The translations under genes were made by a program, and so were the position numbers. Source: Chondrus crispus (lineage: Eukaryota > Rhodophyta > Florideophyceae > Gigartinales > Gigartinaceae). Taken from it: DNA of 64,000 bases. The stretch is taken from contig NW_005179290.1 of assembly GCF_000350225.1 (NCBI RefSeq), forward strand, positions 1-64,000, read 5' to 3'. The notes below the pieces were generated by a model that was not told the origin of the DNA, did not search any database, and saw only the letters and a list, made by a program, of their open reading frames with translations. Positions 1 to 9,700 of this stretch are shown here, in pieces; position 1 is the first letter of the stretch; each line of letters begins with the position of its first letter.

Positions 1-2466
1 GTTTCCGCACCCCGACTGGCCATCTTCTACGAAGTAATCGGATACTTCGTGGCCTTGGATTGCAACGTCCGGCCGTTGCAATACTCGAGGGGCGGAGAGA
101 ACGGGCTCCCCTCCGCCTCCTTCCGTGGGCTGGGGGTCCGTCTCACCAGCCCAGTCTTGGAGGTACATGATGGCGTTCTGTACCCCTTGGGGCAACGGGG
201 GTCGGCCCCGGTCGCCTCGCCCATCTCGACGGGGATATCGCGTATCCATCCGACGAGGGTCACGTCGATCCCTTTGATCGGTCCCCGGGTATCGGTACCC
301 GCCTTCACGAGGGGCAAAACGGACGCCCCCACCCGATCGGCTCGGGTCACCTCGACGCGGGCCTCGGTCTGCCCGCGTAGACTGCTGGATGAGATTGCGC
401 ATTCCGGGGCGCGTCTCCATCTGATAGCGGTAGTTCCTGTACGCCGTGAACTGACGTTGTTCAGGCGACAGGAATGGGCACGCGTACATGGCGTGGCCGT
501 GCGTCCGGCACAGCCAACAAATGTACGCGCTGCCATCGGTCGACGCGAAAGTCGCCGCGTGGCGTGCCTCCTCATCGGTGAGTCGAGGCACGTTAGGCAG
601 CCCGCGGTCTCCTTCTCGACGGGAGATATCCAGCTCGGCCATGTTGTGGTTCGGACCACCCGTGGCCCTCGGCGTGTGTGCGAATGCCGTTGCGAAGCTT
701 CCTGTCGAACCGGTGGAAGCTGGCGTAGGGGGTCGGCCTCCTGCCCGGTCGAAGCCTTGCGTGATGAGGACAGGGTCGGCCTGCCACTCATCTTCTCCAA
801 TGTGGAGGGCGGTCGCCGGCGAACTCGTTCCGTGTGACCTTGGAGTTCGGACTCCCTTCGCTGCCGGCTTCGGGTCCGGCAGCGGCAACCCTCGACGGGC
901 GCGGTAGGTTGTACCCTCGGCCGTTGCGATACGGCGAATCGTTGAGAGTTCGGTCTTCTGTTGTCCGGGCAACCTTTGCATCGTCTCTGCCACTGCGGCC
1001 CGGGTCGCAGTGGACAGCCCGCGCACGAAGTAGTGTGCGAGAGCTTGTTCTGAGAACACGGCCGTGCATTGGAACGCGGCGGATTCCAGCCGGTCTGCGA
1101 ACGTGTTCTCGGTTTCGTGAGGAAGCTGTCGCGCCGACGCGACAGCGTCAAACGCTTCCCCCAACACGTCGTCGGTTAGGTAGCGTTTGATAAATTGGTT
1201 GACGAGGCCAGGCCAGCTCGTGTCGTCGTGGAGCTGGCCGGCGCGGAGGCCGCGCATGGTGTAACTCGTATACAACCGCTCCGCGTCCCGCTCGAGGAAG
1301 TGAGCGAAGACACGGATTGCCACACCTTCGGTCAGGTGCTGGGCATTGAAGGTTATCCGGATATCCTTCAGAAACGGGAGCAACTGAATCGCGTCAGTAC
1401 CGTCGAAGCTCTTCATCGTGGGACGGAGCCCACGGCAGCGTTGGACGTACTTCGCGATCCGTCCCGCGTCACCCGAGGTAACGAGCCTCGAGGTGTTGTC
1501 CAACCGATACATGCGGTAGTTCGCGACGGCGCTGAACTCCTGTATCATGGTGTGGACGGGCTCGAGCCCGGGTTCGGCGGGGCCCAACGTTCCGAACGGC
1601 GTGACGGGCAACGTTCGGACGTCGACGGGGCCGGGATGCGCGGTAAGATCCGCTGGCTGGTAGCCGCCCCAGCGAGGATCGAAGGGGAGAATCGGTTCCC
1701 CTGATCCGCGGGCGACTCCTCCACGGCCACGGTCGGGTTCGTCCGGTACCCGTCGGGACTGCCGCATGCTTCCGGATGCATACGGCAGGGCCTGAGTCTC
1801 GGACGCGAAGTTCGCGTCCGCCGTCGGCTTGATGTCCTCCGCCCTCCAACTGGTGACGGCTCCAGTCGGGGGCCACTCCTGCGCTCCGGATGCGCCCGGA
1901 GGAACAGTGGCACCGGGCCCACTCGAGGGGGCTCCGGGCGGCCTCTCGGCCGAGGTTTGTTCCATCTCACGGGCACGGCGGCGCGTTGAGTTGAGCTCCG
2001 CCGCCATGTGCGCGAACGCTCCCATCTGTTCGGCTGATGGGAAGGGTTGCGGGTCGCGTCGGACCCCGGAGTTTGCACTCGCGGGTCGACCCGCAACGTC
2101 CATGGCGGGGGAATCGATGCGCGCCTCTTCGACCAGTACCAAACGGGACTGTAGCTGGTCGACGAGAGCGCGCAGGTTCTCCAAGGACTGAGTTACGCGC
2201 TCAAACCTTCCTTCGCGGAGGGAGCGCAACTCATCCATACAGCGAGCGTAGACGCTGTCGGAGACGTCGATACGGAGGGATGTTCGGACATCTTCGATAT
2301 ACTCCGCGATGCGATCGTACATCGCGCGAGCGCGTCCTTCGGAGAAGTCGGGCGACGGTTCGCGGTCTCGGGGACCAGCGTCGCCGTCGCCGACTCGGAC
2401 GCGGAGCGCGGCCTCTTGCACATCGGCGGGCTCCGAGCGAATCGAGGTAGGATATTCGCCACTCAT
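1..2466 (-). CDS. Gag-like protein of LTR element (partial at left edge)
   Basis: ATG at 2466 opens a frame of at least 822 codons with no stop to the window edge. The product is a retroelement Gag. It has a low-complexity, Pro/Arg-rich N-terminal third, a conserved central block (YRMYRL, then a Phe/Leu-rich stretch around SFDGTDAIQLLPFL) and a CX2CX4HX4C zinc knuckle (C-W-L-C...H...C) near 505-546. The start is the first ATG after the LTR and primer site. Gag packages the element RNA into virus-like particles. It probably continues into pol to the left. Confidence 0.75.
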   Translation of the reverse strand, partial: MSGEYPTSIRSEPADVQEAALRVRVGDGDAGPRDREPSPDFSEGRARAMYDRIAEYIEDVRTSLRIDVSDSVYARCMDELRSLREGRFERVTQSLENLRALVDQLQSRLVLVEEARIDSPAMDVAGRPASANSGVRRDPQPFPSAEQMGAFAHMAAELNSTRRRAREMEQTSAERPPGAPSSGPGATVPPGASGAQEWPPTGAVTSWRAEDIKPTADANFASETQALPYASGSMRQSRRVPDEPDRGRGGVARGSGEPILPFDPRWGGYQPADLTAHPGPVDVRTLPVTPFGTLGPAEPGLEPVHTMIQEFSAVANYRMYRLDNTSRLVTSGDAGRIAKYVQRCRGLRPTMKSFDGTDAIQLLPFLKDIRITFNAQHLTEGVAIRVFAHFLERDAERLYTSYTMRGLRAGQLHDDTSWPGLVNQFIKRYLTDDVLGEAFDAVASARQLPHETENTFADRLESAAFQCTAVFSEQALAHYFVRGLSTATRAAVAETMQRLPGQQKTELSTIRRIATAEGTTYRARRGLPLPDPKPAAKGVRTPRSHGTSSPATALHIGEDEWQADPVLITQGFDRAGGRPPTPASTGSTGSFATAFAHTPRATGGPNHNMAELDISRREGDRGLPNVPRLTDEEARHAATFASTDGSAYICWLCRTHGHAMYACPFLSPEQRQFTAYRNYRYQMETRPGMRNLIQQSTRADRGPRRGDPSRSGGGVRFAPREGGYRYPGTDQRDRRDPRRMDTRYPRRDGRGDRGRPPLPQGVQNAIMYLQDWAGETDPQPTEGGGGEPVLSAPRVLQRPDVAIQGHEVSDYFVEDGQSGCGN

Positions 2467-2543
2467 CTCGACGCGTACGGACGCGGAGGTAAACGACAGT
2501 CTTCTCGGTTCGATCGTGAGAGTCTTCTAGGTCGGGAGACCAC

Positions 2544-3120
2544 TGTAGTATAATCACCCCCAACGACGAGGGGGGTGAGTACTGACAGTTCGGAAAGACC
2601 CCGATCGGCGGGAAGACAGAAGCACGGCCCACCCACGGTACCGAGCACAGGCTCGAGGTAGCGGTGGTAGAGCGGGATCGGGGAGGACGCGCGCACGCGC
2701 GAGCGGTTCTACGCCTCGACGCCCCGGAGCGGTACTGGGTGACGTTCCAGTACCGACGGGCGGAGGCGGAGCCGGCTCGTGGGCGTGCTACGCGCGTCCT
2801 CAACCCGCGCGCGGTGCTGCTTCTAGGTAAAACGGACGGAAGTACCTAAAAGTAAGCGGGCGGACCAAGGTGGAGGATCCTTGACAAGTCCGTGCTTGTC
2901 CCCCCTCCACCGCCGGCGGTCCGCTCATATTTAATGTACACAATTACCTATCATAACACTACAGTACCGATGTACTGTAGTGTGCTACCGTAGTGCAGGT
3001 CGGCCTGCACTGTAATACTGTCAGCCGTCGGGACTGACACTACACGTGTGCGCGCGCGCCCGTACACGTGGGGTACACGTGTGCGCGCGGGCTGAGGTAC
3101 TGTAGAGCTCGGGCTCTACA
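2544..3120 (-). repeat. 5' LTR of the left-edge Ty3/gypsy element
   Basis: Inferred LTR of 577 bp bounded by TGTAG and CTACA. The assignment rests on the TG..CA ends, the adjacent TGGTCTCCCGACC primer-binding site and the downstream gag. The outer half contains several perfect stem-loops (2957-2982, 2992-3011, 3019-3039, 3101-3120) and three CACGTG boxes in GC-alternating DNA. The partner LTR is outside the window, so the ends are not confirmed by a duplicate. Confidence 0.6.
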
Positions 3121-3233
3121 GCTGCAAATCTAATCTAAATCTAATTCCGGGAGGGGGATATGCCACAGAACGTAGCACCGCCGCACCGAGAGAAGGCAAG
3201 GACAAACCGAAAAGTACATAACGAAAACGGGCC

Positions 3234-3545
3234 ATGAGTTATGATTCAGATGACGAAGCTCGTTGCGCCCTTTCCGAGCACATGTCTGAGCAGCGTGATG
3301 TCGATCATAAGCGTTTAAAAATGGAAGAACGCAAACTGGAATACGAAATATCAAAAGAAGAGCGTGCAGGAGAGCGCTTGAAGGTTGCGCAAGACCACGA
3401 GGCTCCCCGAATCGCCGTGGAAGAGAAGCGGATGGAACTGGAGCAGCGCCGCCTGGAAATAGAGCGAGAGGAACGAAGGGGCGCAATACAGGAAAGAACT
3501 CAAACGATGGCTGTGCTTAGTGCATTGGCAAAAAAACTGGAGTAG
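3234..3545 (+). CDS. Coiled-coil protein, possible Harbinger accessory ORF
   Basis: ATG-initiated ORF of 103 residues, very rich in Glu, Arg and Lys with heptad-like spacing (LEQRRLEIEREERR). It has no catalytic motif. Coiled-coil tails of this kind follow the Myb/SANT DNA-binding domain in the second protein of PIF/Harbinger elements. The convergent position beside the Harbinger transposase supports that reading. The DNA-binding part is not visible, so this could be only the 3' portion of the accessory gene. The link to the transposon is inference. Confidence 0.4.
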   Translation: MSYDSDDEARCALSEHMSEQRDVDHKRLKMEERKLEYEISKEERAGERLKVAQDHEAPRIAVEEKRMELEQRRLEIEREERRGAIQERTQTMAVLSALAKKLE

Positions 3546-4447
3546 AAGGATTTTTTTTGCCTTGACAGATAGATGTCTAATGTTGGAGGTTTACACAAAA
3601 AGTACAAGCTCACCTGCCCACTAGACTGGTGCATACAAGCCCGCACATTCCAAAGTAAAGCTGCAGTTTTGTAAAGCAATGCCACTGGTGACTGTCGCAC
3701 TTTAAGCATACGTTTAAAATCCTGTGACGCCCACATTTGCTTTAGATCCTTGTATGTCCATTCGACAGCTTCACGAACAGAACTCATCCCTTGGTTGTAG
3801 AGCAGTTGGTCCGCCGTTGCGCCTTGTGTTCGAAAAGAAACCTGAAGCCACGGCCTCAGCACGTATGCTGCATCTCCATAAAGACAGTACTGCCTATCTT
3901 GCAGCAAGAGATTTTATTCGAGCTGCTCATTTAAACCGCTTTGACGAAAAAGGGTCATGTCATGACGACGCCCAACCTCAGGCCCAAACATATGAAACAT
4001 GAGTCCAGCGGGCGTCGTCACTGTCTGATACACCAAGCAGTGAAATCTTTTATGTCCTGAATAGCAGGAGCGCTGGAAAGCACTTTCTCCACCCGGTCTG
4101 CTCATTTGAATTTTCGTGCAGTCAATAAACCCCACGCAGTTATCCAGTGGTGCTTCTCTTCTCTCAACAGCTTCAGCGTAAATATGTGCTCTTTGCAACA
4201 TAAGATCAGTTCTGAAAGTCTCTACGAGATGGCCGCGTTCTTCAATAAATTCCACAACTACTTCCCAAAATACTTCACACAGCGCAGAAGACCGCATTCC
4301 AAAAGTTGTCTCTAGATCTCTCCATCGGGTCGGAAATGACATTCGCTTGAGCAAAATACAAGTGGCAGTTATGCTATCGCATCGGTAGCGATTGCGAGTT
4401 GGAATCCAGCTCCAAGATATGATATCTCGTACCCTGCCCGGATCCAA
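3500..4447 (-). pseudogene. Harbinger transposase (DDE_4, HARBI1-like), broken
   Basis: The minus-strand frame reads 178 residues from 4447, meets a TAA at 3914-3916, and continues in the same frame to 3500 (135 more residues). It shows HARBI1-family signatures: FIDCTKIQMSRP near the first catalytic Asp, a GHKRFHCLVYQ segment, GRRHD, and LYGDAAY around a later catalytic Asp. Intact relatives are about 350 residues, so roughly the N-terminal tenth is missing and no ATG opens the frame. An upstream TAG lies just before 4447. It is a dead DDE transposase; the family assignment is firm, the exact extent is not. Confidence 0.75.
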
Positions 4448-4479
4448 TTTCTAATCTAATTCTTTTGTAGTTATACTGC

Positions 4480-4893
4480 ACCACCCCCCCTCAAGCGTGG
4501 ACGTCCGCGTCCACATGTGCTTGCTCGTAGGCCGATAACATTGATATCGTGTTATGCCCGTCGAACAGAATGTTGCAGCTTAAGGACGAGAGCAGTTGGA
4601 GCACGGCTTTGTAGCCCAAGGAGAAGACGCGTACGCCGGGCTCGGAGGCGACGTCTGGAATGGCCGATGGCATAGTCTTTCAGACGCATCCCCGAAGAAG
4701 ATGTGGTCGATAGGAGGGGAGCGGCAAAGGGGTTACGATTATGCTCATGCTTCACTCATTTGTGAATTGCGTAAACCGAGTTCGGCGATAAGATGAACGA
4801 ATTTCTGTAATTTTTTGTGACCCATTTTTGATCGGATAGCCATGTCATTTCTCTTTGCGTAAACTCTCTATTGCCAAACATGTGAGTTATGGT
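4480..4893 (-). other. Unresolved remnant, possible copia 3' end
   Basis: Two overlapping minus-strand frames (4755-4552 and 4673-4491) contain RLKDYA-type residues resembling a segment of copia polyproteins. A stop is followed by a polypurine run (minus strand CTTGAGGGGGGG at about 4484-4495) and then TGGTGCAG. A stop, a purine tract and then TG is how copia pol joins its 3' LTR. The similarity is weak and no second LTR is visible. The rest of this stretch shows no gene. Confidence 0.25.
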
Positions 4894-5786
4894 ACAGAGG
4901 GCCCTACTCATTAGTGCCGCCCCGTGTAAGACCCCAAAAATTGGCGCTATTGGGAGACGGCATTATTAGGTGACGTCGTCACATCTATTTTCATGCATTC
5001 GGTAATTAACGTCTGCCTGCTCCACGTTGGGTCTCTGTCCTGTTTCGCAGTGAGAAACGCGCGCTTTGCGGACCTTAGATACGATAGAGCGTCTGAAACT
5101 TGACATTCAGTAGCCAAATCTTCCAGCTCTCCAAACAATTCCGTAATCTCGACGACAGAGGGGACAGTCCTTCGCTCTCTCGCGTCCTCTGCGCTCCCAT
5201 CTTCATCACTTGATTGCGCTGTAGTTGTGTTCGTCACACCCTGAACTGACTCAAAAACGTTCATGGCATCATTAACAAACGCCTCTACCACACTTTTGTC
5301 GGACTCAATATTTACCCACCGTTCCACATGAGAAATTCGAGCTGCTTAACCTCCAGATTTGGGACCCATACGGCCTGACGGGTCTTCAATTGCAGTGATT
5401 TGGGCTTCTTGTTGGCTACGTGGAGGAGCAGTTGCTCTGATATTTCGCACGGTGCGCCCTGCGATGCCGAACTGCCGCTCAATTGCTTCGGTACAGTGTC
5501 CCTTTTCGAGCAGATCTGCAATGTCTAGCCTCTGCGCTATTGTCAGGCGCTTGCGCGTTGCGATTTTTATTTCCGGAACCGGATCCATAAGGAGGACAAG
5601 CTAAGGTCTGTGAACGCTGTTCGGCGAATGGAATGCCGCCTTCACTATGTTTTCGCGCGCGACAGACGGACGGCTGCATAACACCTGGACCCGTATGACA
5701 CGTGGCACTTTTCGTGTTCGTACGTCTGGCCGGCATTAATGGGAGGGTGGCATTAGCAAATGTGGCACTAATGAGAGTCCCCCTTG
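4894..5786 (-). mobile_element. Pogo/Tigger-type DNA transposon, internally deleted
   Basis: Terminal inverted repeats are visible. The left end reads CAGAGGGCCCTACTCATTAG from 4894. The right end, read inward on the minus strand from 5786, starts CAAGGGGGACTCTCATTAG. Both continue TGCC. Each is flanked by TA (4892-4893 and 5787-5788), the Tc1/mariner-pogo target duplication. The 893-bp interior keeps a helix-turn-helix segment and a C-terminal segment of a Tigger-type transposase but has no room for the DDE catalytic domain. It is therefore a non-autonomous deletion derivative. Confidence 0.75.
4947..5588 (-). pseudogene. Tigger-type transposase remnant (HTH and tail, no DDE core)
   Basis: From 5588 the minus strand encodes a psq/CENP-B-like helix-turn-helix (RKRLTIAQRLDIADLLEKG, then GRTVRNIRA). 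A TAA stop lies at 5346-5348, and the same frame continues to 4947 with an acidic, Ser-rich tail ending in TTSPNNAVSQ. An intact Tigger transposase has a DDE domain of about 200 residues between these parts; here it is absent. The N-terminal piece alone could bind the terminal repeats and act as a repressor, but that is speculation. No clear ATG opens the HTH frame beyond the first residues. Confidence 0.6.
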
Positions 5787-6722
5787 TAAAGGTTTAGCGC
5801 ACTGGTTGGCCGTGAACAGGGTACTGTAATGTGACCATGGTACATGACCAACCTTAGTCGCACTGTACTACCCCACCCCCAGCGCCTACGTACAGGGGGG
5901 GTCGCTCAATAGTGCCTACTTTAGTAGTGCTTCCCTCTATATAGTGCTATGGCTCACCCTCTGGCACAGGTTATCATACGCTCACACGTGTATCATCCGG
6001 CATGGTTCAGTACTCAAAGGATGAAGTTATTTAGTTGTGTTATACAGGCTTTGTTGTGTTTGTGTTAGCAGTGTGCTTTGTCCCCAAATATATGTATTTG
6101 AGCCTCCTGTCTATAGTGCCATCCCCCCAATAGTGCCATAGCTAGAGGTATGTCACGCTATAGCACTATATCGTAGGAGGCACTGTACTAGAATATCCGC
6201 ACTCGAGGCCGGTGGACAACCCACACTTATCTACTCCCACGAGCCCCCCCCTCCGTGTTTGCCTCCCGGCAGACTCTCCTGTGCGGCGTGATACGCCAGC
6301 CCGTTCCCACGCTCTAAGATACTTGTAGACTCGAGAGAGTTGCTGCAGCGCTTGTTTTCGACCAGGACAACGCAACAATTCCTCGCATCGTCACTTATTA
6401 TGAACTATTTCATCTTTGGACCACACGTTACTTGTTGGGGCTTCGGCGCATCTACGAACGTCCCCTTCCTTGCCTACACTGACGATTTCCTCCAGAGCCT
6501 TCCTTCTCTCTCCACAGCCAGCAGTCGCTCCCGTAAAGCCCATCTACCCCACCTTGACCGTGTTCTTTCTCGCAAGTATCCCTTCACTTCACGGTACACG
6601 ATTGACAAAGACGAGTCATTACAGTGAGCTCTCGTCTCTGCAAGTAAACACACCCAGACTTTCACATCAAAACCTCCTAGATTCTTTCCAAGTCACTCGC
6701 ACACCTCGCTTTCTTTGCCAAT
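5787..6722. other. Intergenic region upstream of the Sel1 gene
   Basis: No convincing gene. It contains several copies of an A(A/T)TAGTGCC or TATAGTGCC word (5907, 6110, 6131). One sits in a context (TACAGGGGGGGTCGCTCAAT at 5891) that closely matches the left end of the Tigger-type element at 4894, so it may be a solo or degraded transposon end. The last 300 bp are pyrimidine-rich on the plus strand and probably hold the promoter and leader of the following gene. Short ORFs here lack support. Confidence 0.4.
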
Positions 6723-9700
6723 ATGGCCTTCGACGATCTCGCTGACAACACCATCATCGTCCTGTTGGCCTACACCGCCGCCTTCCTCCCGTGGACTGCT
6801 CTCACCACCTTTGACTTTATCTCTGCCAAATGGCGCAGGGTACGTGACGTTCGTATCGCCGGCTACGTCAACCTTGTTCTCGCGCTAGTCCCGGCAATCT
6901 ACATACTGTTTTACATGGTCGTGCAATCCAATGTCGATCAAAAGGAGATGTTCACTGCGCTGGTCGCTATGCTGTTTGCGTTGCTGCACGTTGTGCGGAC
7001 GTTATGGGGACTGTGGCAGTTGCAGCTATTTGTCAAGTGGGCTGTCAAGAGCATTAAGTCGTTGCGGGCCCTTGGGATTGAATATGAGCTCAACACGGGC
7101 GCCCGTACTGGCTATGATGGGAAGAAGCAAACCCAGAATGGCGAAGAAAGAGAACAGGAAACCACGAATATCGGTACTACGCAGGAGCCCGGAAATACCG
7201 ACGACAAGGAAAAAGTGCACTCTGTGGCTGAAATTGTAGATGAACTATGGGTGAGCGATGAACTGATTGAGAACCGTGTGTCCCATGGGAATGCTCGGTG
7301 CTACATAGTGTTTGACAAGATTGAGTTTAGAATAGATCCAAAGAGAAGAAACGTGTTTCGTCAACGAATCGTGCTTCTGTTACAGGCGCTCTCGATACCA
7401 TTTCGGTATGTGTATGGAATAGTGCAGAAATGGCTTGGGAATGGGTCTATACCCTGCTTTGTCCAGGTACCGCACGAGCCAGAGGATGTGTGGCTGCGAT
7501 GGTGCGTGGCGTTTGCGGCGCAGGGGTTGAACAAGTGGATAACGGAGTTCACCGTTGCGCCGGAAGTCGATGATGAGGATGGGGCGATAAATAACTTGGA
7601 GCGGTACGAAAGACGACGAGAACACCTGGCTGGGCGCGTGCTGGCGACGGCCGGAATACAATTGTGGCTGGGGAGTTGTTTGCCGCTGGGTGAAGGCAAG
7701 TCGCTTTTGTCAAAAGAGGACTTGTTGCGACGAGCGATGACGAGTGGACGTGGAATGCCGTTCGATGCAGTGCAGAGGAATGCAGTCTTGCGGCCTGGAA
7801 AGGGGTACAAGGCCTATGAGAGAAAACTAAATCGATTCATTGGTGGAATTCCGGTGGAGTTTGAAGAACAAGTGGAAGAGTTGGACATCGAGAGAGTGGA
7901 GTGGCTTGCGATTTTGCTGTACATAGGAGAAGAACAGATTGGCAACGGAAGTGCGAGCAGAGATTCTCGTAGATCTGAGGAGTATGAGAAACTGGAGCAT
8001 GACGATTTAGCGATTGAAAATATGCGAGCACAGCTGGGTATGGACAACAGAACTTCAGGAGTGGATGCAGCGGAAAGAAGGAATGCTAGCATATGCGGAT
8101 TTCCGATGCCAGAACGATACTTTCATGAAGTATCCAAGGAGAATAGACTGGTGACCAAGGTCGGGGAGCTTGTCGACTGCTGGTTAGCGCTTATGGCGGG
8201 AGTGCAAATGCAATTCCTGGTGAGTAAAGACGAAGAATGGCTAGGACGTTGTCTGGGTCAAGTCGAACATGACCAAGAGACTGTGGTGAGCGTAGAAGGC
8301 GTGGAGATGGGAGGGATGGAAAAGAGGGGGAGCAGCCTCTTCATGAGACATGTTCGAATTGAAGAAGCGATGCAAGCATTCCAGTTTGGAGTCGTGGGTC
8401 AAGAGTTTGAGCAGTTGGAGCAGACATTGACGTTTATGGGATATTCGCTGGAGAGCGTGCGTACGAGACTGGGAAGGTGGGTGAAAGCGAACACGGACTC
8501 GCAGAGTGGGGCGTGGAGGCCTTTGATGTTTCAAGCGGGGGAGTTGATATCGGGGTGGACAGAGGTTGGGCGTGTATCGAATGATGTGTCACGTACCCTG
8601 CGGCAGAGAGAAGGGAATGCAGTACTGAGGGATCGGGCGGTGCAGTGTCGTGTAGTGTGGGAGTTGCAATGTGTTTTGAGGGAAAGGGTATCGGGAATGG
8701 AAGGGAGCCCGAGCAGTATGGAAGCGGTGGCGCTTTGCATGGTCAGTTTTCCGTCGCTGGTTGTGATGAATACAGAAGAAGCGAGCGAGGAAATCAGTGA
8801 CACAAATGTCCGGTCAAGCGAGGCAGGGGGGGTGGCAATCTCGGAAAATCGAGATAGTGTGTCAGTATCATTCGGGAATGAGCAAAGAGGTAGGGATGCG
8901 GAAGAAGAGAGGAAGAAACGGAGCGAAGAAATGTTTGTGATAGTGCCGATTTGTGGGCCTCAGAGAATGAGGCTTCAGGTACAAGTGGGCGACGATGACG
9001 ATTGGAGCAATAGAAGTGGAGCGGGCGATAGAGGATGCAAAGTGAGAGTACGGTTGTGCCGGGGGGCGACATCGCGAGATGAGCGGTTTGAGTGGGGATG
9101 GTGGCGGGAGGCGGCGTTGGGACGTATGGAGGGATTGAGGCGATGGCAGAAGAATCATGGTATGTGTTCGCCAGACTTGCATGCCGGGCACCGGAATATG
9201 ACGTCAGGCATCGTGTGTGTAAAGCCAAGAGCACACAAAACGGGGACAGAGGTTGAGATGTGGTCGGGATGGGAACCGTTTCGAAGCCAGCAATGCAGAT
9301 TTGAGCTAGAAGGGGACAAAGTTCTTGCGAAATTTGAAGTGAGCATGCGACACGGTGATCTCGTTGTTACAAAGAAAAACATTACGACATCCCACACCCA
9401 AGCCGTCGGGGAGAGAAGCTTCACGGTGTACGAAGACAATGACCGCGAGGCCTTACAAGACGGATGTTTGATAGTAGGAGAAGCACTGGATGATAAGTCG
9501 CCAGGTTGCTTGAGCTCAGTCAGGGCTGGAGCATATGAAGATGAAGAGTTTGCGAAGAACCTGCCAGCAAAAGGCGAAAACGTTATTGGGGAAGAGTTGG
9601 GCCAGGTCCGAAGAGACATTTTTCTGTTGAAGGTTGCTGCACTGGAGCATGGTGATATGAACGCGTTGCAGAGATGCGTGAAGCTCCTCACCGACTCGAG

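Larger units (their letters stand above)
1..3120 (-). mobile_element. Ty3/gypsy LTR retrotransposon, 5' part (runs off left edge)
   Basis: Minus-strand element. An LTR at 2544-3120 has TGTAG/CTACA ends. It is followed by a TGG-starting primer-binding site at about 2530-2542 and by a long open gag frame that reaches base 1. The pol genes must lie outside the window. The gag resembles that of the chromovirus at 23.5-34.6 kb: both carry a YRxYRL-type motif, a similar block around it, and a CX2CX4HX4C zinc knuckle. I therefore place it in the same lineage. The visible part looks whole, with no break in gag. Age cannot be judged without the second LTR. Confidence 0.8.
3121..4455. mobile_element. 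PIF/Harbinger-type DNA transposon remnant
   Basis: The stretch holds a degraded Harbinger transposase on the minus strand and a convergent coiled-coil ORF on the plus strand. This is the two-gene arrangement typical of PIF/Harbinger elements. Both flanks carry AATCTAATC-type A/T motifs (3124-3145 and 4449-4464), but I could not define clean terminal inverted repeats or a 3-bp target duplication, so the boundaries are approximate. On the left it abuts the gypsy LTR directly. Confidence 0.6.

Noticed and set aside
27-1151. Long ORFs on both strands at the left edge
   Set aside because: They overlap the gag frame in other phases and show only Arg/Ser/Pro-rich, GC-driven composition.
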